Origin: Aliiruegeria haliotis
Lineage (GTDB): Bacteria; Pseudomonadota; Alphaproteobacteria; Rhodobacterales; Rhodobacteraceae
NCBI RefSeq assembly: GCF_003003255.1
Contig: NZ_PVTD01000002.1
Location: forward strand, 248,001-312,000
DNA: 64,000 bases
Reading direction: 5' to 3'
The first letter of the stretch is position 1; each line of letters begins with the position of its first letter. A program made the position numbers and the translations under genes. Below are positions 51,867-60,856 of the stretch, piece by piece. The notes beneath the pieces are model-generated. The model was not told the DNA's origin. It saw only the letters and a program-made list of their open reading frames with translations, and ran no database searches.

Positions 51867-52865
51867 ATGGAATTTCTGATCCAGGCCAATGAGTGGCTGG
51901 TCGCCAATTTCGGAGAGCTGGGCCCGCTCTATGCGGTCGGAGTTCTGGGCGTCGTTCTTGTCGCACTGACGCTGCCGATCTTCTTGCAACGCCGCGAGGA
52001 TCCGCTCGACAAGCTGAAGCGGCAATCCCCCTCCGGGAGCGGAATGGGGCGCAAGGACAAGGCCGAGAAGAAGAAGCTGCGCTACGAAAGCGGGCGGGCC
52101 GACAAGCTCGACAAGTTCTCCAGTTTCCTGGAGCCACAGGACGAAAAGGAAATGTCCTCGGCACGGCTGAAGATGCTTCAGGCCGGATATCGCTCGAAAT
52201 CGGCGGTCCGCACCTTCCACTTCGCGCAATTCGCGCTTGGAATCGGCTTCCTGTGCCTCGGCCTGCTCTATGCGATCATCACCTCCACGACCGGCGAGGT
52301 CGAGACCTCGCAGCTGATCCTGTCGGTGATCATTCCCGGCGCTGTCGGCTACTACCTGCCCAAGTACTGGGTGGAGCGTCGCCTGCAGAGCCGCCAGCAG
52401 GAAATCACCAACGGCTTTCCCGATTCGCTCGACATGATGCTCGTTTGCGTGGAAGCCGGTCAGTCGCTGGAGCAATCCATCATTCGCGTCGCCAAGGAGA
52501 TCCGCGCCGGCTATCCCGCGCTTGGCGAAGAGTACGAGATGGTGTCGCACGAGATGAAGGCCGGCAAGGAGAAGATCCAGGTCCTGCGCGACATGGCCGA
52601 GCGTTGCGGCGTGCCCGACGTTGCTTCCTTTGTCACCGTGCTGATCCAGTCCACTAGCTTCGGCACCTCGATCGCGGACGCCCTGCGCGTCTACGCCAGC
52701 GAAATGCGCGACAAGCGCGTGCTGCGCGCGGAGGAAAAGGCCAACGTCCTGCCAACGAAACTCACGCTGGGCACGATGATGTTCACCCTTCCGCCTCTCC
52801 TGATCATCCTGATCGGCCCTTCGATCTACGAGATCTCGGAGACGCTGCAGGCATCGAACTTCTGA
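51867..52865 (+). CDS. tadC: Tad inner-membrane platform protein TadC
   Basis: 332 aa, GspF-like as TadB. 'PDSLDMMLVCVEAGQSLEQSIIRVAKEI' and 'VTVLIQSTSFGTSIADALRVYASEMRDKR' are the conserved points, with membrane helices near the N-terminus, at about 110-165 and at the C-terminus. It forms the platform together with TadB. It starts 9 bp after tadB. A strong terminator follows. Confidence 0.95.
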   Translation: MEFLIQANEWLVANFGELGPLYAVGVLGVVLVALTLPIFLQRREDPLDKLKRQSPSGSGMGRKDKAEKKKLRYESGRADKLDKFSSFLEPQDEKEMSSARLKMLQAGYRSKSAVRTFHFAQFALGIGFLCLGLLYAIITSTTGEVETSQLILSVIIPGAVGYYLPKYWVERRLQSRQQEITNGFPDSLDMMLVCVEAGQSLEQSIIRVAKEIRAGYPALGEEYEMVSHEMKAGKEKIQVLRDMAERCGVPDVASFVTVLIQSTSFGTSIADALRVYASEMRDKRVLRAEEKANVLPTKLTLGTMMFTLPPLLIILIGPSIYEISETLQASNF

Positions 52866-52869
52866 ATGA

Positions 52870-52896
52870 AAACGGGCCCGCGTGGGGCCCGTTTCC
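52870..52896 (+). terminator. Terminator of the cpaE-cpaF-tadB-tadC operon
   Basis: AAACGGGCCC (52870-52879) pairs perfectly with GGGCCCGTTT (52885-52894) around a 5-nt loop; the T-run is part of the stem. Textbook shape. Confidence 0.85.
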
Positions 52897-52918
52897 CTGT
52901 CTGGCAGACAGGCTTTGC

Positions 52919-52936
52919 GGGGCGCCTTGGCGCCCC
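52919..52936 (-). terminator. Terminator of the dehydrogenase gene
   Basis: GGGGCGCC/GGCGCCCC inverted repeat 10 bp after the stop of the minus-strand gene. It separates two convergent units together with the tadC terminator. Confidence 0.65.
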
Positions 52937-52946
52937 GTTGCCGTTG

Positions 52947-53828
52947 TTACTTTCCGAGTTTCAGGAAGTAGTCGAAAATTTCCGGCACATTGCCGTTGCC
53001 CATGTCGGCATCGACCGCCGCCTGAAGGTTATGCGACGTGCCTTCCGCGATCTCGGCCCGGGTGCCCAGGTCTTCGACCATCTTCAGGAAATAGCCCAGA
53101 TCCTTGTTCGCATTGGCAATGGAAAAGCCCAGATCGCTCACGCCATCCACGGCGTAGTTCTTGCAGAACCCCATGAAGGGCGAGTTGGACGGACCGGTCG
53201 ACATGATGTCGAAGAGTTGCTGGCGATCCACGCCCGCGCGATCGGCGACCGCGAAGGCCTGCGACATGGCGCAGACGGTGGTCATGCCCATGAAGTTGTT
53301 GATCAGCTTCGTCGTGTGGCCGGCGCCGAGCGCACCGAGGTAGAAAACGTTCTCGCCCTGCTCATCCAGTACCGGCTTGACCTTGTCGAAGGTCTCCTTG
53401 TCGCCGGCGGCCATGATGTTCAGCAGGCCGTCCTTGGCGTGAGCCGGCGTGCGGCCGAGCGGAGCATCGATCATGCCCGCGCCCTTGGCGGCAAGGTCGG
53501 CGCCGATCTTGCGCGTGGAGGCCGGAATCGATGTGCCGAAGTCGATCAGCACGGACCCTTCCTTGATGCCGGCAAGAATACCGTCGTCGCCATAGACGAT
53601 CTTTTCGACCACGTCGGAGGTTGTGAGGCACAGCATCACGATGTCGCTGGCCTCGGCCAGGGCTTTCGGCGAAGCAGCCTCGCTGGCATTGCCACGGGCG
53701 ACCACGGCTGCCACGGCATCCTTATTGAGGTCCATGACCACCAGCTCGTAGCCCTTCTTTTGAAGGTTTTCGACCATGTTGCCACCCATGAGGCCAAGGC
53801 CGATAAAACCGATAACGGGTTTGGACAT
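52947..53828 (-). CDS. Beta-hydroxyacid dehydrogenase (GarR / 3-HIBDH type)
   Basis: 293 aa. The NAD(P)-binding start reads VIGFIGLGLMGGNMVENL. The catalytic Lys lies in GAGHTTKLINNFMG, and 'GTSIPASTRKIGADLAAKG' is the substrate loop. Family members act on tartronate semialdehyde, 3-hydroxyisobutyrate or similar; the exact substrate is open. The gene is on the opposite strand and splits the tad locus between tadC and the TPR genes, so it is probably an insertion unrelated to pili. The start ATG was chosen 17 codons inside the open frame, at the Rossmann motif. Confidence 0.92.
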   Translation of the reverse strand: MSKPVIGFIGLGLMGGNMVENLQKKGYELVVMDLNKDAVAAVVARGNASEAASPKALAEASDIVMLCLTTSDVVEKIVYGDDGILAGIKEGSVLIDFGTSIPASTRKIGADLAAKGAGMIDAPLGRTPAHAKDGLLNIMAAGDKETFDKVKPVLDEQGENVFYLGALGAGHTTKLINNFMGMTTVCAMSQAFAVADRAGVDRQQLFDIMSTGPSNSPFMGFCKNYAVDGVSDLGFSIANANKDLGYFLKMVEDLGTRAEIAEGTSHNLQAAVDADMGNGNVPEIFDYFLKLGK

Positions 53829-54149
53829 GTCTGACTCCTGAAGATATGTGTGAATATTCCGCTGGGACCGGTATACCAATTTTTACAAATTTGCCAGAGC
53901 CAGTTTCGAATTTGACAACTTGGCGGAACGCTGATGGTTCGCCATCGGCGATCTGGCGCCGACACACCCCAAGCCCACCCTGTTGCCGGCGCCCGGTCGC
54001 GCAGGAACGCAACGCCGGATGGGGGCAGTTTCAAGGGAGTCGGATTTGCCACACCCCTCTTCGAACACCGCACCGACCGGATCTGCCCCCTTGGCGGGCT
54101 CCGCCGGAGCGAACACACTGCCGCAAGTTTCACCTGACAGGCTGCCTGA
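53829..54149. other. 321-bp divergent gap before the tad TPR genes
   Basis: No gene seen. For the dehydrogenase, TTGGTA and TATTCA with 17-bp spacing form a good promoter (see next entry). For the TPR gene the promoter is not clear, and its ribosome binding site is weak. Confidence 0.5.
53851..53879 (-). promoter_or_regulatory. Promoter and operator of the dehydrogenase gene
   Basis: On the minus strand, -35 TTGGTA (53874-53879) and -10 TATTCA (53851-53856) are 17 bp apart. The palindrome GGTATACC (53870-53877) covers the -35, as in many GntR-type operators. No regulator gene is adjacent. Confidence 0.5.
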
Positions 54150-54716
54150 ATGCTCCGCCCGACCGCCCTGCCCCTGATGATCTGCCTGATGCTGGCCGCC
54201 TGTGGCGAGGACCCGCGGCTCGAAGCGCTCAACGAAGGCCCGCCCGCACCGCCGGGCACCGAGACGGTCGACGACGCGGTTGACGGCTTGATCGTGGGCC
54301 ACCGGCTGATGGCCGCCGGCGAATACGAATTGGCGCTTAAGGAATACCTGCGGGCCGCGGGCGAACACGGGCTCGACGTCGACGTGCTCTCCGCCCTCGG
54401 GTCCGCGAACCTCAAACTTGGCCGCCTTGGCCAGGCCGAGCGCATGCTGCGCCGCGCCACCGATGAAGATGAAGCCTTCGCCGCCGCCTGGAACAACCTT
54501 GGCGTCGTGTTGATGGAGCAGGGTGAGATTGGCGAAGCCGCGCGCACCTTCCGGATCGCCTTCGCACTGGATAGTGGCCAAAGTGCCGAAATCAGGGAAA
54601 ACCTGACCCGCGCGCTCGCAAAACTGGAGAATCCCGCCTACACTTCCGAAAACAACTATAATTTTGAGCTGGTGCGCAGAGGGAGCAGTCAATACCGCCT
54701 TCTCAGCACACCCTGA
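54150..54716 (+). CDS. TPR lipoprotein, TadD-like (first)
   Basis: 188 aa. Lipobox LAAC (LMICLMLAACGEDP). Three TPR-like helix pairs cover about 45-160 (VLSALGSANLKLGRLGQAERML, AAWNNLGVVLMEQGEIGEAARTF). TadD-type lipoproteins help assemble or localise the Tad secretin. It stands 30 bp before a second TPR protein and is separated from tadC by the dehydrogenase gene. Confidence 0.88.
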   Translation: MLRPTALPLMICLMLAACGEDPRLEALNEGPPAPPGTETVDDAVDGLIVGHRLMAAGEYELALKEYLRAAGEHGLDVDVLSALGSANLKLGRLGQAERMLRRATDEDEAFAAAWNNLGVVLMEQGEIGEAARTFRIAFALDSGQSAEIRENLTRALAKLENPAYTSENNYNFELVRRGSSQYRLLSTP

Positions 54717-54745
54717 GGCAGACCGAGCAGAAAAGGACGCAGAAA

Positions 54746-55594
54746 ATGCGCCGCACGATACTTGTTACGCTGTGCCTTGGCAGCGCCATGGCCCTTTCCG
54801 CCTGTCAGAAGGCCGCCGACAGCGAAGTCGATCGCGCCATTCAGAGTGTCAACGCCATCGACGACAACAACCTTTCAGACGTCATGCTGACGGTGGCTGA
54901 CCCCAACGAGGCCGTCGCCTATTTCAAGCGCACATCGGCGCAGAGCCCCGACCGGATCGACCTGCAACGTGGTCTGGCCGGGTCGCTTGTTCGCGCCAAG
55001 CAATACACCGAAGCATCCGCGGCCTGGAGCAAGGTCGTGGGAATGCCGGGCTCGACCACTGCGGACAAGGTGGAATACGCCGATGCGCTCGTGCGGGCCG
55101 GCAAGTGGGAAAAGGCCGAGCAGGTGCTCGACACGATCGCGCCCACCCACGAGACCTTCAAGCGCTACAAGCTTGAGGCGATGATTGCCGATGGCAACAA
55201 GGAGTGGAAGAAGGCCGACAGCTTCTACGAAACCGCTGTTGGCCTGACGACCAAGCCCGCGTCCGTGCTGAACAACTGGGGCTATTCCAAGTTGTCCCGC
55301 GGGGATTTCCGCGAGGCTGAGCGGCTCTTCGGCGAGGCCATCCAGTATGATCCGAAGCTCTACACCGCCAAGAACAACCTGATTCTGGCCCGGGGTGCGC
55401 AGCGCAACTACCAGATGCCGATCCTCGACATGACACAGACGGAGCGTGCACAGCTGATGCACACTCTGGCGCTGACCGCGATCAAGCATGGCGATGTCTC
55501 CATGGGCAAATCGCTTCTGCAGGATGCGATCGACACCCACCCGCAGCATTTTGAAGCCGCGGTGCACAGCCTGAACGCACTGAAGGGCGTCTGA
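54746..55594 (+). CDS. TPR lipoprotein, TadD-like (second)
   Basis: 282 aa. The signal peptide and lipobox end in LSAC (AMALSACQKAADSE). Several TPR units follow (YFKRTSAQSPDRIDLQRGLAGSL; VLNNWGYSKLSRGDFREAERLF). It is similar in size and layout to TadD. AAAAGGACG precedes the ATG. With the first TPR gene and the peptidase gene it forms a three-gene unit. Confidence 0.9.
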   Translation: MRRTILVTLCLGSAMALSACQKAADSEVDRAIQSVNAIDDNNLSDVMLTVADPNEAVAYFKRTSAQSPDRIDLQRGLAGSLVRAKQYTEASAAWSKVVGMPGSTTADKVEYADALVRAGKWEKAEQVLDTIAPTHETFKRYKLEAMIADGNKEWKKADSFYETAVGLTTKPASVLNNWGYSKLSRGDFREAERLFGEAIQYDPKLYTAKNNLILARGAQRNYQMPILDMTQTERAQLMHTLALTAIKHGDVSMGKSLLQDAIDTHPQHFEAAVHSLNALKGV

Positions 55595-55601
55595 GGCAGA
55601 C

Positions 55602-56102
55602 ATGCTCGAAATCACCACGTGGGAGGCGCTCTGCTTCCTGCCATTCGCGGTGCCAATCGGGATCTGGGTTGCTGTCAACGACATGGCCCACATGAAAATC
55701 CCCAACAAGGCGGTGATGGCGCTGGTCGCCGTCTTCGCCGTGGTGGGGCTCGTGGCCCTGCCGCTGGAGGCCTACCTGTGGCGCTGGCTGCATCTCGTCG
55801 TGGTGCTGGTGATCGGCTTTCTGGCCAACATGATCCGGTTGCTCGGTGCCGGCGACGCGAAGTTTGCCGCGGCGATGGCGCCTTTCATCGTTCTCGGCGA
55901 TGCGACCAAGGTCATCTATCTTTTCGCCGGACTGGTCCTTCTGACCTATGCCGGGCACCGGATTGCCCGTGCGGTCCCGGCGATCCGGAATGCCACGCCG
56001 GATTGGGAAAGCTGGAAACGCCGCAAGGATTTCCCGATGGGCCTCGCGCTCGGCCCCTTGCTGATCGTCTACCTCGCGCTCGGCGCGCTCTACGGAACCT
56101 GA
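55602..56102 (+). CDS. Prepilin peptidase of the Tad system (CpaA/TadV)
   Basis: 166 aa, A24 family, about five to six membrane helices. The two catalytic Asp residues are Asp27 (AVNDMAHMKIPN) and Asp85 (LLGAGDAKFAAAM). It lacks the long N-terminal methylase domain of PilD, as usual for TadV/CpaA. It should cut the Flp prepilins after Gly, before AVTVDW. It starts 7 bp after the second TPR gene and is the last gene of the tad locus here. Confidence 0.95.
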   Translation: MLEITTWEALCFLPFAVPIGIWVAVNDMAHMKIPNKAVMALVAVFAVVGLVALPLEAYLWRWLHLVVVLVIGFLANMIRLLGAGDAKFAAAMAPFIVLGDATKVIYLFAGLVLLTYAGHRIARAVPAIRNATPDWESWKRRKDFPMGLALGPLLIVYLALGALYGT

Positions 56103-56147
56103 CCGGGTCTCGTTTTTCCCTACAGAGCAGGTGCAAAGACCAGGACG

Positions 56148-56738
56148 CTAGAGGCCGCAGTCCCTCAATACATCCAGATCGTCGGTATCGAAGGCCGGGT
56201 TGTCTGCCGCGAACTGGCGCGGCATTGTCCTGTCTTCGAAAACATCGAACCCTCCGACGATTTCGGCAAACCCGCAGACCGTCTGCGGCTCGGGTGCGTT
56301 GCGCAGAAGCTCGCTCAGCACATCGAGGGGGCCGTCCCCGAGGATGATCAGAGCGCCCGCATCCACGAGCGGTTCCGAGGATTGCAGGTATGCCTCGCCG
56401 GAGATCCGCCCCTCGACGAACAGCTTGTTGAGCGTCCCGATGACCACCACCCCCTGCCCCGTCGCGACAGGAAATCCCGCATCGATCAACTTCTGCACGT
56501 TTCGCGCAGGCTGGTCCGACAGCGCGGCAAAGCCCATCGACTGCATATCGACCTGCCCCGTCGTGATGTCGTCCCGGACACAATCGCCCAGCTTCGGGCT
56601 GCCCTCGGGGCGGGGATCCGCAAGCAGGGCCTTCACGTGCTCCAAGCATAGCACCCGGTGGTCGGCCGCCGCCACATTGCCGGCGCCTGCCAGCAGCGAT
56701 ACAGCGAAGGCGCCAAGGCACAGGGCAGGTCTGATCAT
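56148..56738 (-). CDS. Secreted protein of unknown function
   Basis: 196 aa with a signal peptide (MIRPALCLGAFAVSLLAGAG, cleavage near NVAAA), so periplasmic or secreted. The mature part has Cys in HRVLCLEHVK, LGDCVRDD, QTVCGF and VLRDCGL, an even number that could form two disulfides. I do not recognise a family. The start is the ATG of the signal peptide. It is convergent with the tad peptidase gene. Confidence 0.72.
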   Translation of the reverse strand: MIRPALCLGAFAVSLLAGAGNVAAADHRVLCLEHVKALLADPRPEGSPKLGDCVRDDITTGQVDMQSMGFAALSDQPARNVQKLIDAGFPVATGQGVVVIGTLNKLFVEGRISGEAYLQSSEPLVDAGALIILGDGPLDVLSELLRNAPEPQTVCGFAEIVGGFDVFEDRTMPRQFAADNPAFDTDDLDVLRDCGL

Positions 56739-56859
56739 CTCGGTTCCCCATCTGGTCCGGCGCAACCGGCGCCACCGGACGAAGCATAAAGAATGGCCGA
56801 AAAAGGGAAAGCAGGCGCGGAGCCGGCACGGTTGTCGCGTCGCGTGCCGCCGCCCGACG

Positions 56860-58476
56860 TCAGGGTTGGGTCAGGCCCAACACAATATAGCTTTCGGTCC
56901 GGTGACGTTCTTCCAATCCGTAGCCGCCCTCCGCCAGCAGTGACAGCGTCGACTGCCGCGCAGCATTGTGGATCGGGCAGAGTGGCACCAGCACATGGTC
57001 GGCCGTCTCGATCCCCGGCAAGCCATCATACCGCCAGGGGGCTGCCCCACGCAGACGCTCGAAATCGCCAAAGAGCCAGTAGCCGGTCAGCAGATCAGCA
57101 ACGAACAGCTTCGAGCCGCCAAAGCCCGCGGCCTCCATATCCCGCGCGATAGCGTCGTATAGGACGATGGACCCGGACAGGATATCGCAATTCTCCAGTA
57201 CCGCCCCATTCAGGATCGTCGGTTCCACGTCCTCTTCGAGATCCGAGAAATCGACGCCGACAACGTCGAGCTCCGCCCGCACCACCGGGCGCTGCCAGCG
57301 TTCCTCGTGCACATACATATCGTCCAGCGCCAGGTCCGAGCCCGGGAACATCGGCTGAAACTCCCCGGCGTCGAGCGTCAGGTGTCGCAGCGGGCTAAAC
57401 GCCAGGTTCAGCGCGGTTGGCAGGCCAATCACGAAGGCCGCCGCCCCGGCCAGTCGCACCGCATTGCGCATGTCCCAGCCGCGGGCGTTCGTCGTGCCGG
57501 GGTCTGGAGCCAGTGCAAAGAGCAGCAATCCCAGCAGGTAGATCCACTGCGGATCGTTGCCGTAGTTCTGATAGGTGACATAGGCGAAACCGGGAAAGAG
57601 CAGCAGCAACAACAACCCCTCGCGGTCGCGTCCACCCTGACGCAGCAGGACGACTGCCGCCACCGCCACGATGGAGCCGCCGAGATAGGCGGGCGCGGAC
57701 AGGACGCTGCTCAGGCCGAGGCCCGGCTTCGAACGCATTTCCGAGTTCTTCACGTCCAGAAGGTCTCCGAAATAGGCGCTCCAAAAGTCGGGTCCCGCGG
57801 CAAGGGTGAAGATCGCCACCACGGCGAGCCCGGCCAGCGTCGCGGCCAGCAGGGCCATCCAGTCGCGGCGCAACAGCAGCGCGAGCGTCACCACGGGCAG
57901 GAAGGCCGCCACATAGGTCACCTTGATCATCGCAAGCGCCGCGATGGCCAGCCCGCAGATCACACCGTCTGCGATGGAGCCCTGTCGATTGACGGGCGGC
58001 AAGACCGCGATGGCGATGGCCAGGAAGGACAGCGCCCAGGCCCAGCGGTTGTAGTGCATGGAGATCGAGGCAAGCGGTTCGGCCTCCCCGTGCACCAGCG
58101 CCAGCGTCAGAACGAGGCAGATCGCCCCGAAGGCCACCGCCCATCCGAAGGGAAGGCGCGAGATACCGACCCACCAGATTGGCAGCAGCAGCAGCGCGCC
58201 CACCAGCACCTGGCTGGCGAGGATCGACATGCCCACGCCCCAGCCCATGGACGCAAACAGTGCGATCGGCGCCGTAGCGAGGTATCCGATGGGTGACATG
58301 AAATCGAGATGCGGCCATTCACCGGCGGCCTCACGCAACACGATGTCGACAAGGTGGATGGTATCGCCCTCGTGCATGGAGACGTAGAAGCCCCCCTTCG
58401 CCAGCCCGACCGCGCTCAGAACCGCCCACAGCACGAGAAGAAACCCGCCGAAAGCGGCCGCACCCTGTCTTTGCAT
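56860..58476 (-). CDS. Polytopic membrane protein, GT-C glycosyltransferase-like
   Basis: 538 aa. About ten membrane helices lie in the first 380 residues, followed by a large outside domain. The first periplasmic loop (FYVSMHEGDTIHLVDIVLRE, then LDFMSPIGYL) has the acidic residues and shape of GT-C enzymes, which use polyprenyl-phosphate sugars. The acceptor is unknown. The start ATG was chosen behind GAAAGAGAG; the frame is open further upstream but overlaps the divergent ATPase leader. Its nearness to the Tad locus raises pilus or surface glycosylation as an untested idea. Confidence 0.78.
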   Translation of the reverse strand: MQRQGAAAFGGFLLVLWAVLSAVGLAKGGFYVSMHEGDTIHLVDIVLREAAGEWPHLDFMSPIGYLATAPIALFASMGWGVGMSILASQVLVGALLLLPIWWVGISRLPFGWAVAFGAICLVLTLALVHGEAEPLASISMHYNRWAWALSFLAIAIAVLPPVNRQGSIADGVICGLAIAALAMIKVTYVAAFLPVVTLALLLRRDWMALLAATLAGLAVVAIFTLAAGPDFWSAYFGDLLDVKNSEMRSKPGLGLSSVLSAPAYLGGSIVAVAAVVLLRQGGRDREGLLLLLLFPGFAYVTYQNYGNDPQWIYLLGLLLFALAPDPGTTNARGWDMRNAVRLAGAAAFVIGLPTALNLAFSPLRHLTLDAGEFQPMFPGSDLALDDMYVHEERWQRPVVRAELDVVGVDFSDLEEDVEPTILNGAVLENCDILSGSIVLYDAIARDMEAAGFGGSKLFVADLLTGYWLFGDFERLRGAAPWRYDGLPGIETADHVLVPLCPIHNAARQSTLSLLAEGGYGLEERHRTESYIVLGLTQP

Positions 58477-58606
58477 CACTGCTCTCTTTCCATTTTTTGG
58501 CCACAATACCACGGCATGTTTCACACTGTCTGCTGAATGGCGGGCGTTGGTGTCGATTTCCGGGCGAGATTGGCAAAAATGTTTGGATGAGCGGTCAGGT
58601 GACAAG

Positions 58607-59917
58607 ATGAACATGGAAGTCGGCAATGTGATGGCGCCCCCGGCGCCGAAGCGGCTGGAAGAGATGCAGCTTCCGCTCGTCATGATGCGGGATATCCTGC
58701 TCAAGACGATCTTCCGCAAGAACATCGAGATGGTCAGCGAACTGTCCCAGGCCGTCTGCCTGCCGATCCCCGTGACACAGGAACTCGTCGACATGGCCCG
58801 GGAGCAGAAGCTGGTGGAAGCGACCGGCACGCTGCTGGCCAATTCCGGCGGCGAGATGGGCTACCAGTTGACCGATGCCGGAAAGGCGCGTGCGCTCGAT
58901 GCGCTGTCGCAATCCGAGTATTATGGCGCCATGCCCGTGCCGCTGGAGATCTACGGCGAACAGGTGAAGCGCCAGTCGATCCGCAACATCCAGATCACGC
59001 GGGACATGCTGACCGGTGCCATGGGCCACCTGGTCCTGCCGGAGAACCTGCTTGGGCAGCTTGGCCCGGCCGTTTCCGCCGGTCGCTCGATCCTGATGTA
59101 CGGCCCGCCGGGCAACGGTAAATCGTCGATCTCCAACGGTATCCGCGATGCCCTCGGCGACAAGATCTACATCCCCCGCGCCATCGAATACGCGGGGCAG
59201 GTGATCACGGTCTATGACCCCATCGTGCACAGCGCCGCCGAAGAGCAGATCGACGATCCGAACTCTCTGCGACGCACCGGCAACCGGTTCGACACCCGCT
59301 ATGTCCGGTGCGAACGCCCCACCGTCATCACCGGCGGTGAACTGTCGCTCTCCATGCTCGACCTCGTCTACAACCCCACCGCGCGCACCTACCAGGCGTC
59401 AATGCAGCTCAAGTCCACCGGCGGCATCTTCATCGTCGACGACCTCGGCCGCCAGAAGGAGCCTCCGCAGGCGCTGGTCAACCGCTGGATTCTGCCGCTG
59501 GAGGAGAACCGCGACATCCTTGCCCTGCAATCGGGCGAGAAATTCGAGGTGCCCTTCGACACGCTCGTGATCTTCTCCACCAACTTCCACCCCAACGAGA
59601 TCTTCGACAAGGCGGCGCTGCGCCGGATCTTCTTCAAGATCAAGATCGACGGGCCGGAACAGGAGGATTTCCTGAAGATCTTCGCAATGGTCGCCAAGAA
59701 GCGGAAGATGCCGCTGGATCAGGATACGCTGATCCATCTTCTGACCAACAAGTACCCGACGATCGACAACGTCTATGCGAACTACCAGCCGATCTTCCTG
59801 ATCGACCAGATGATTTCAATCTGCAGGTACGAGGGCATTCCGAACCAGATGTCGCCGGAACTGATCGACCGCGCGTGGGAGAACATGTTCGTCAAGCAGG
59901 AGCACATCGAGCATTGA
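58607..59917 (+). CDS. AAA-type ATPase
   Basis: 436 aa. An N-terminal winged-helix-like region (about 20-110) precedes an AAA core with Walker A YGPPGNGKSS (about 165-174), Walker B GIFIVDDLG (about 273) and sensor FSTNFHPNEIFDKAALRRIFF. I cannot name a specific function; similar ATPases occur near tad loci in this group. The ATG of MNMEVGNVMAPPAP is chosen, with AGGTGA upstream. Its stop overlaps the TTG start of the next gene. Confidence 0.87.
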   Translation: MNMEVGNVMAPPAPKRLEEMQLPLVMMRDILLKTIFRKNIEMVSELSQAVCLPIPVTQELVDMAREQKLVEATGTLLANSGGEMGYQLTDAGKARALDALSQSEYYGAMPVPLEIYGEQVKRQSIRNIQITRDMLTGAMGHLVLPENLLGQLGPAVSAGRSILMYGPPGNGKSSISNGIRDALGDKIYIPRAIEYAGQVITVYDPIVHSAAEEQIDDPNSLRRTGNRFDTRYVRCERPTVITGGELSLSMLDLVYNPTARTYQASMQLKSTGGIFIVDDLGRQKEPPQALVNRWILPLEENRDILALQSGEKFEVPFDTLVIFSTNFHPNEIFDKAALRRIFFKIKIDGPEQEDFLKIFAMVAKKRKMPLDQDTLIHLLTNKYPTIDNVYANYQPIFLIDQMISICRYEGIPNQMSPELIDRAWENMFVKQEHIEH

Positions 59918-60735
59918 CCGTTCTCGGCCGGATCGGTGTTGCGGGATGTGGCCGCATGGGCGGGCCGATGCTGGCGGCGCTGGTCGCGGCCGGGTTCGAG
60001 GCGGATGGGTACGACATCGCGCCTGATGGCGTGCTGGACGATGTGCCGGTCACCGATGATCCGACGGCGTTTTCCAAGGGTCTTCAGGTTTTGGTCAGCG
60101 TCGTCCGGGACGCCGATCAGACCGACGACGTACTGTTCGGGCGCGGGGCACTGGCGCATGCCGGGGACCTGCGGACGCTTGTCATCTCCTCCACGCTGTC
60201 TCCGCGCTATGTCCGCGGCCTGAAGGACCGGATGCCGGGCCATGTCCGGCTGGTCGATGCACCGATGTCGGGTGCCCGCATTGCGGCGCAGGAGCGGCGG
60301 CTGAGCTTCATGCTTGGCGGCGACGATAAGGAGCTCGACAGGCTCCAGCCGATCTTCGATGCGATGGGCCGACACTTTCACCGCATGGGTCCTTTTGGCT
60401 CCGGCGCGCAATCCAAGGTGCTGAACAACCTCCTCGCGGCGTCGCACACTGCAATGACCCGGCTGGTTCTGGACTGGGCCGACGAGGCCGGGCTCGACGA
60501 ACGGCGCTTGCTTAAACTGATCGAGACATCTTCGGGGCAGAACTGGCTGGCAAGCGGCATCGACGATATCGAGTTTGCGCGCGATGGCTGGTCGGAGGAA
60601 AACTCAATCGGCATCCTGGTAAAGGATGTCGCTGCCGCGCTGGATGCCGCGCCGGACGGTGCCGACACGCGGCTTCCGGAAACGGTCAAGGCGACCATCC
60701 GTGCATTGAAGAAGCGACCGCCGCCGAAGGCGTAA
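59914..60735 (+). CDS. NAD(P)-dependent beta-hydroxyacid dehydrogenase
   Basis: 273 aa. It starts with TTG overlapping the ATPase stop (TTGA), so it is translationally coupled. IGVAGCGRMGGPMLAAL is the NAD(P) motif. 'VDAPMSGARIAAQE' is the substrate loop, and 'GSGAQSKVLNNLLAASH' carries the catalytic Lys. It belongs to the 3-hydroxyisobutyrate dehydrogenase superfamily, like the gene at 52947, but is clearly a different member. Coupling to an ATPase gene is unusual. Confidence 0.86.
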   Translation: MTVLGRIGVAGCGRMGGPMLAALVAAGFEADGYDIAPDGVLDDVPVTDDPTAFSKGLQVLVSVVRDADQTDDVLFGRGALAHAGDLRTLVISSTLSPRYVRGLKDRMPGHVRLVDAPMSGARIAAQERRLSFMLGGDDKELDRLQPIFDAMGRHFHRMGPFGSGAQSKVLNNLLAASHTAMTRLVLDWADEAGLDERRLLKLIETSSGQNWLASGIDDIEFARDGWSEENSIGILVKDVAAALDAAPDGADTRLPETVKATIRALKKRPPPKA

Positions 60736-60750
60736 GCGCCGCGCGATCTG

Positions 60751-60772
60751 CGGACGCCGCGTGGTGCGTCCG
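60751..60772 (+). terminator. Hairpin after the dehydrogenase
   Basis: CGGACGC (60751-60757) pairs with GCGTCCG (60766-60772), 8-nt loop, 15 bp after the stop. A second stem, CACTGGCC/GGCCGGTG (60819-60840), lies 17 bp before the helicase start. Confidence 0.5.
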
Positions 60773-60856
60773 GTCACTGCCTGACGCATATGGATCCGGA
60801 ACAAACCGGGATCAAAAACACTGGCCTCCCCCGGCCGGTGTCCCTAAAGTCGCCCC

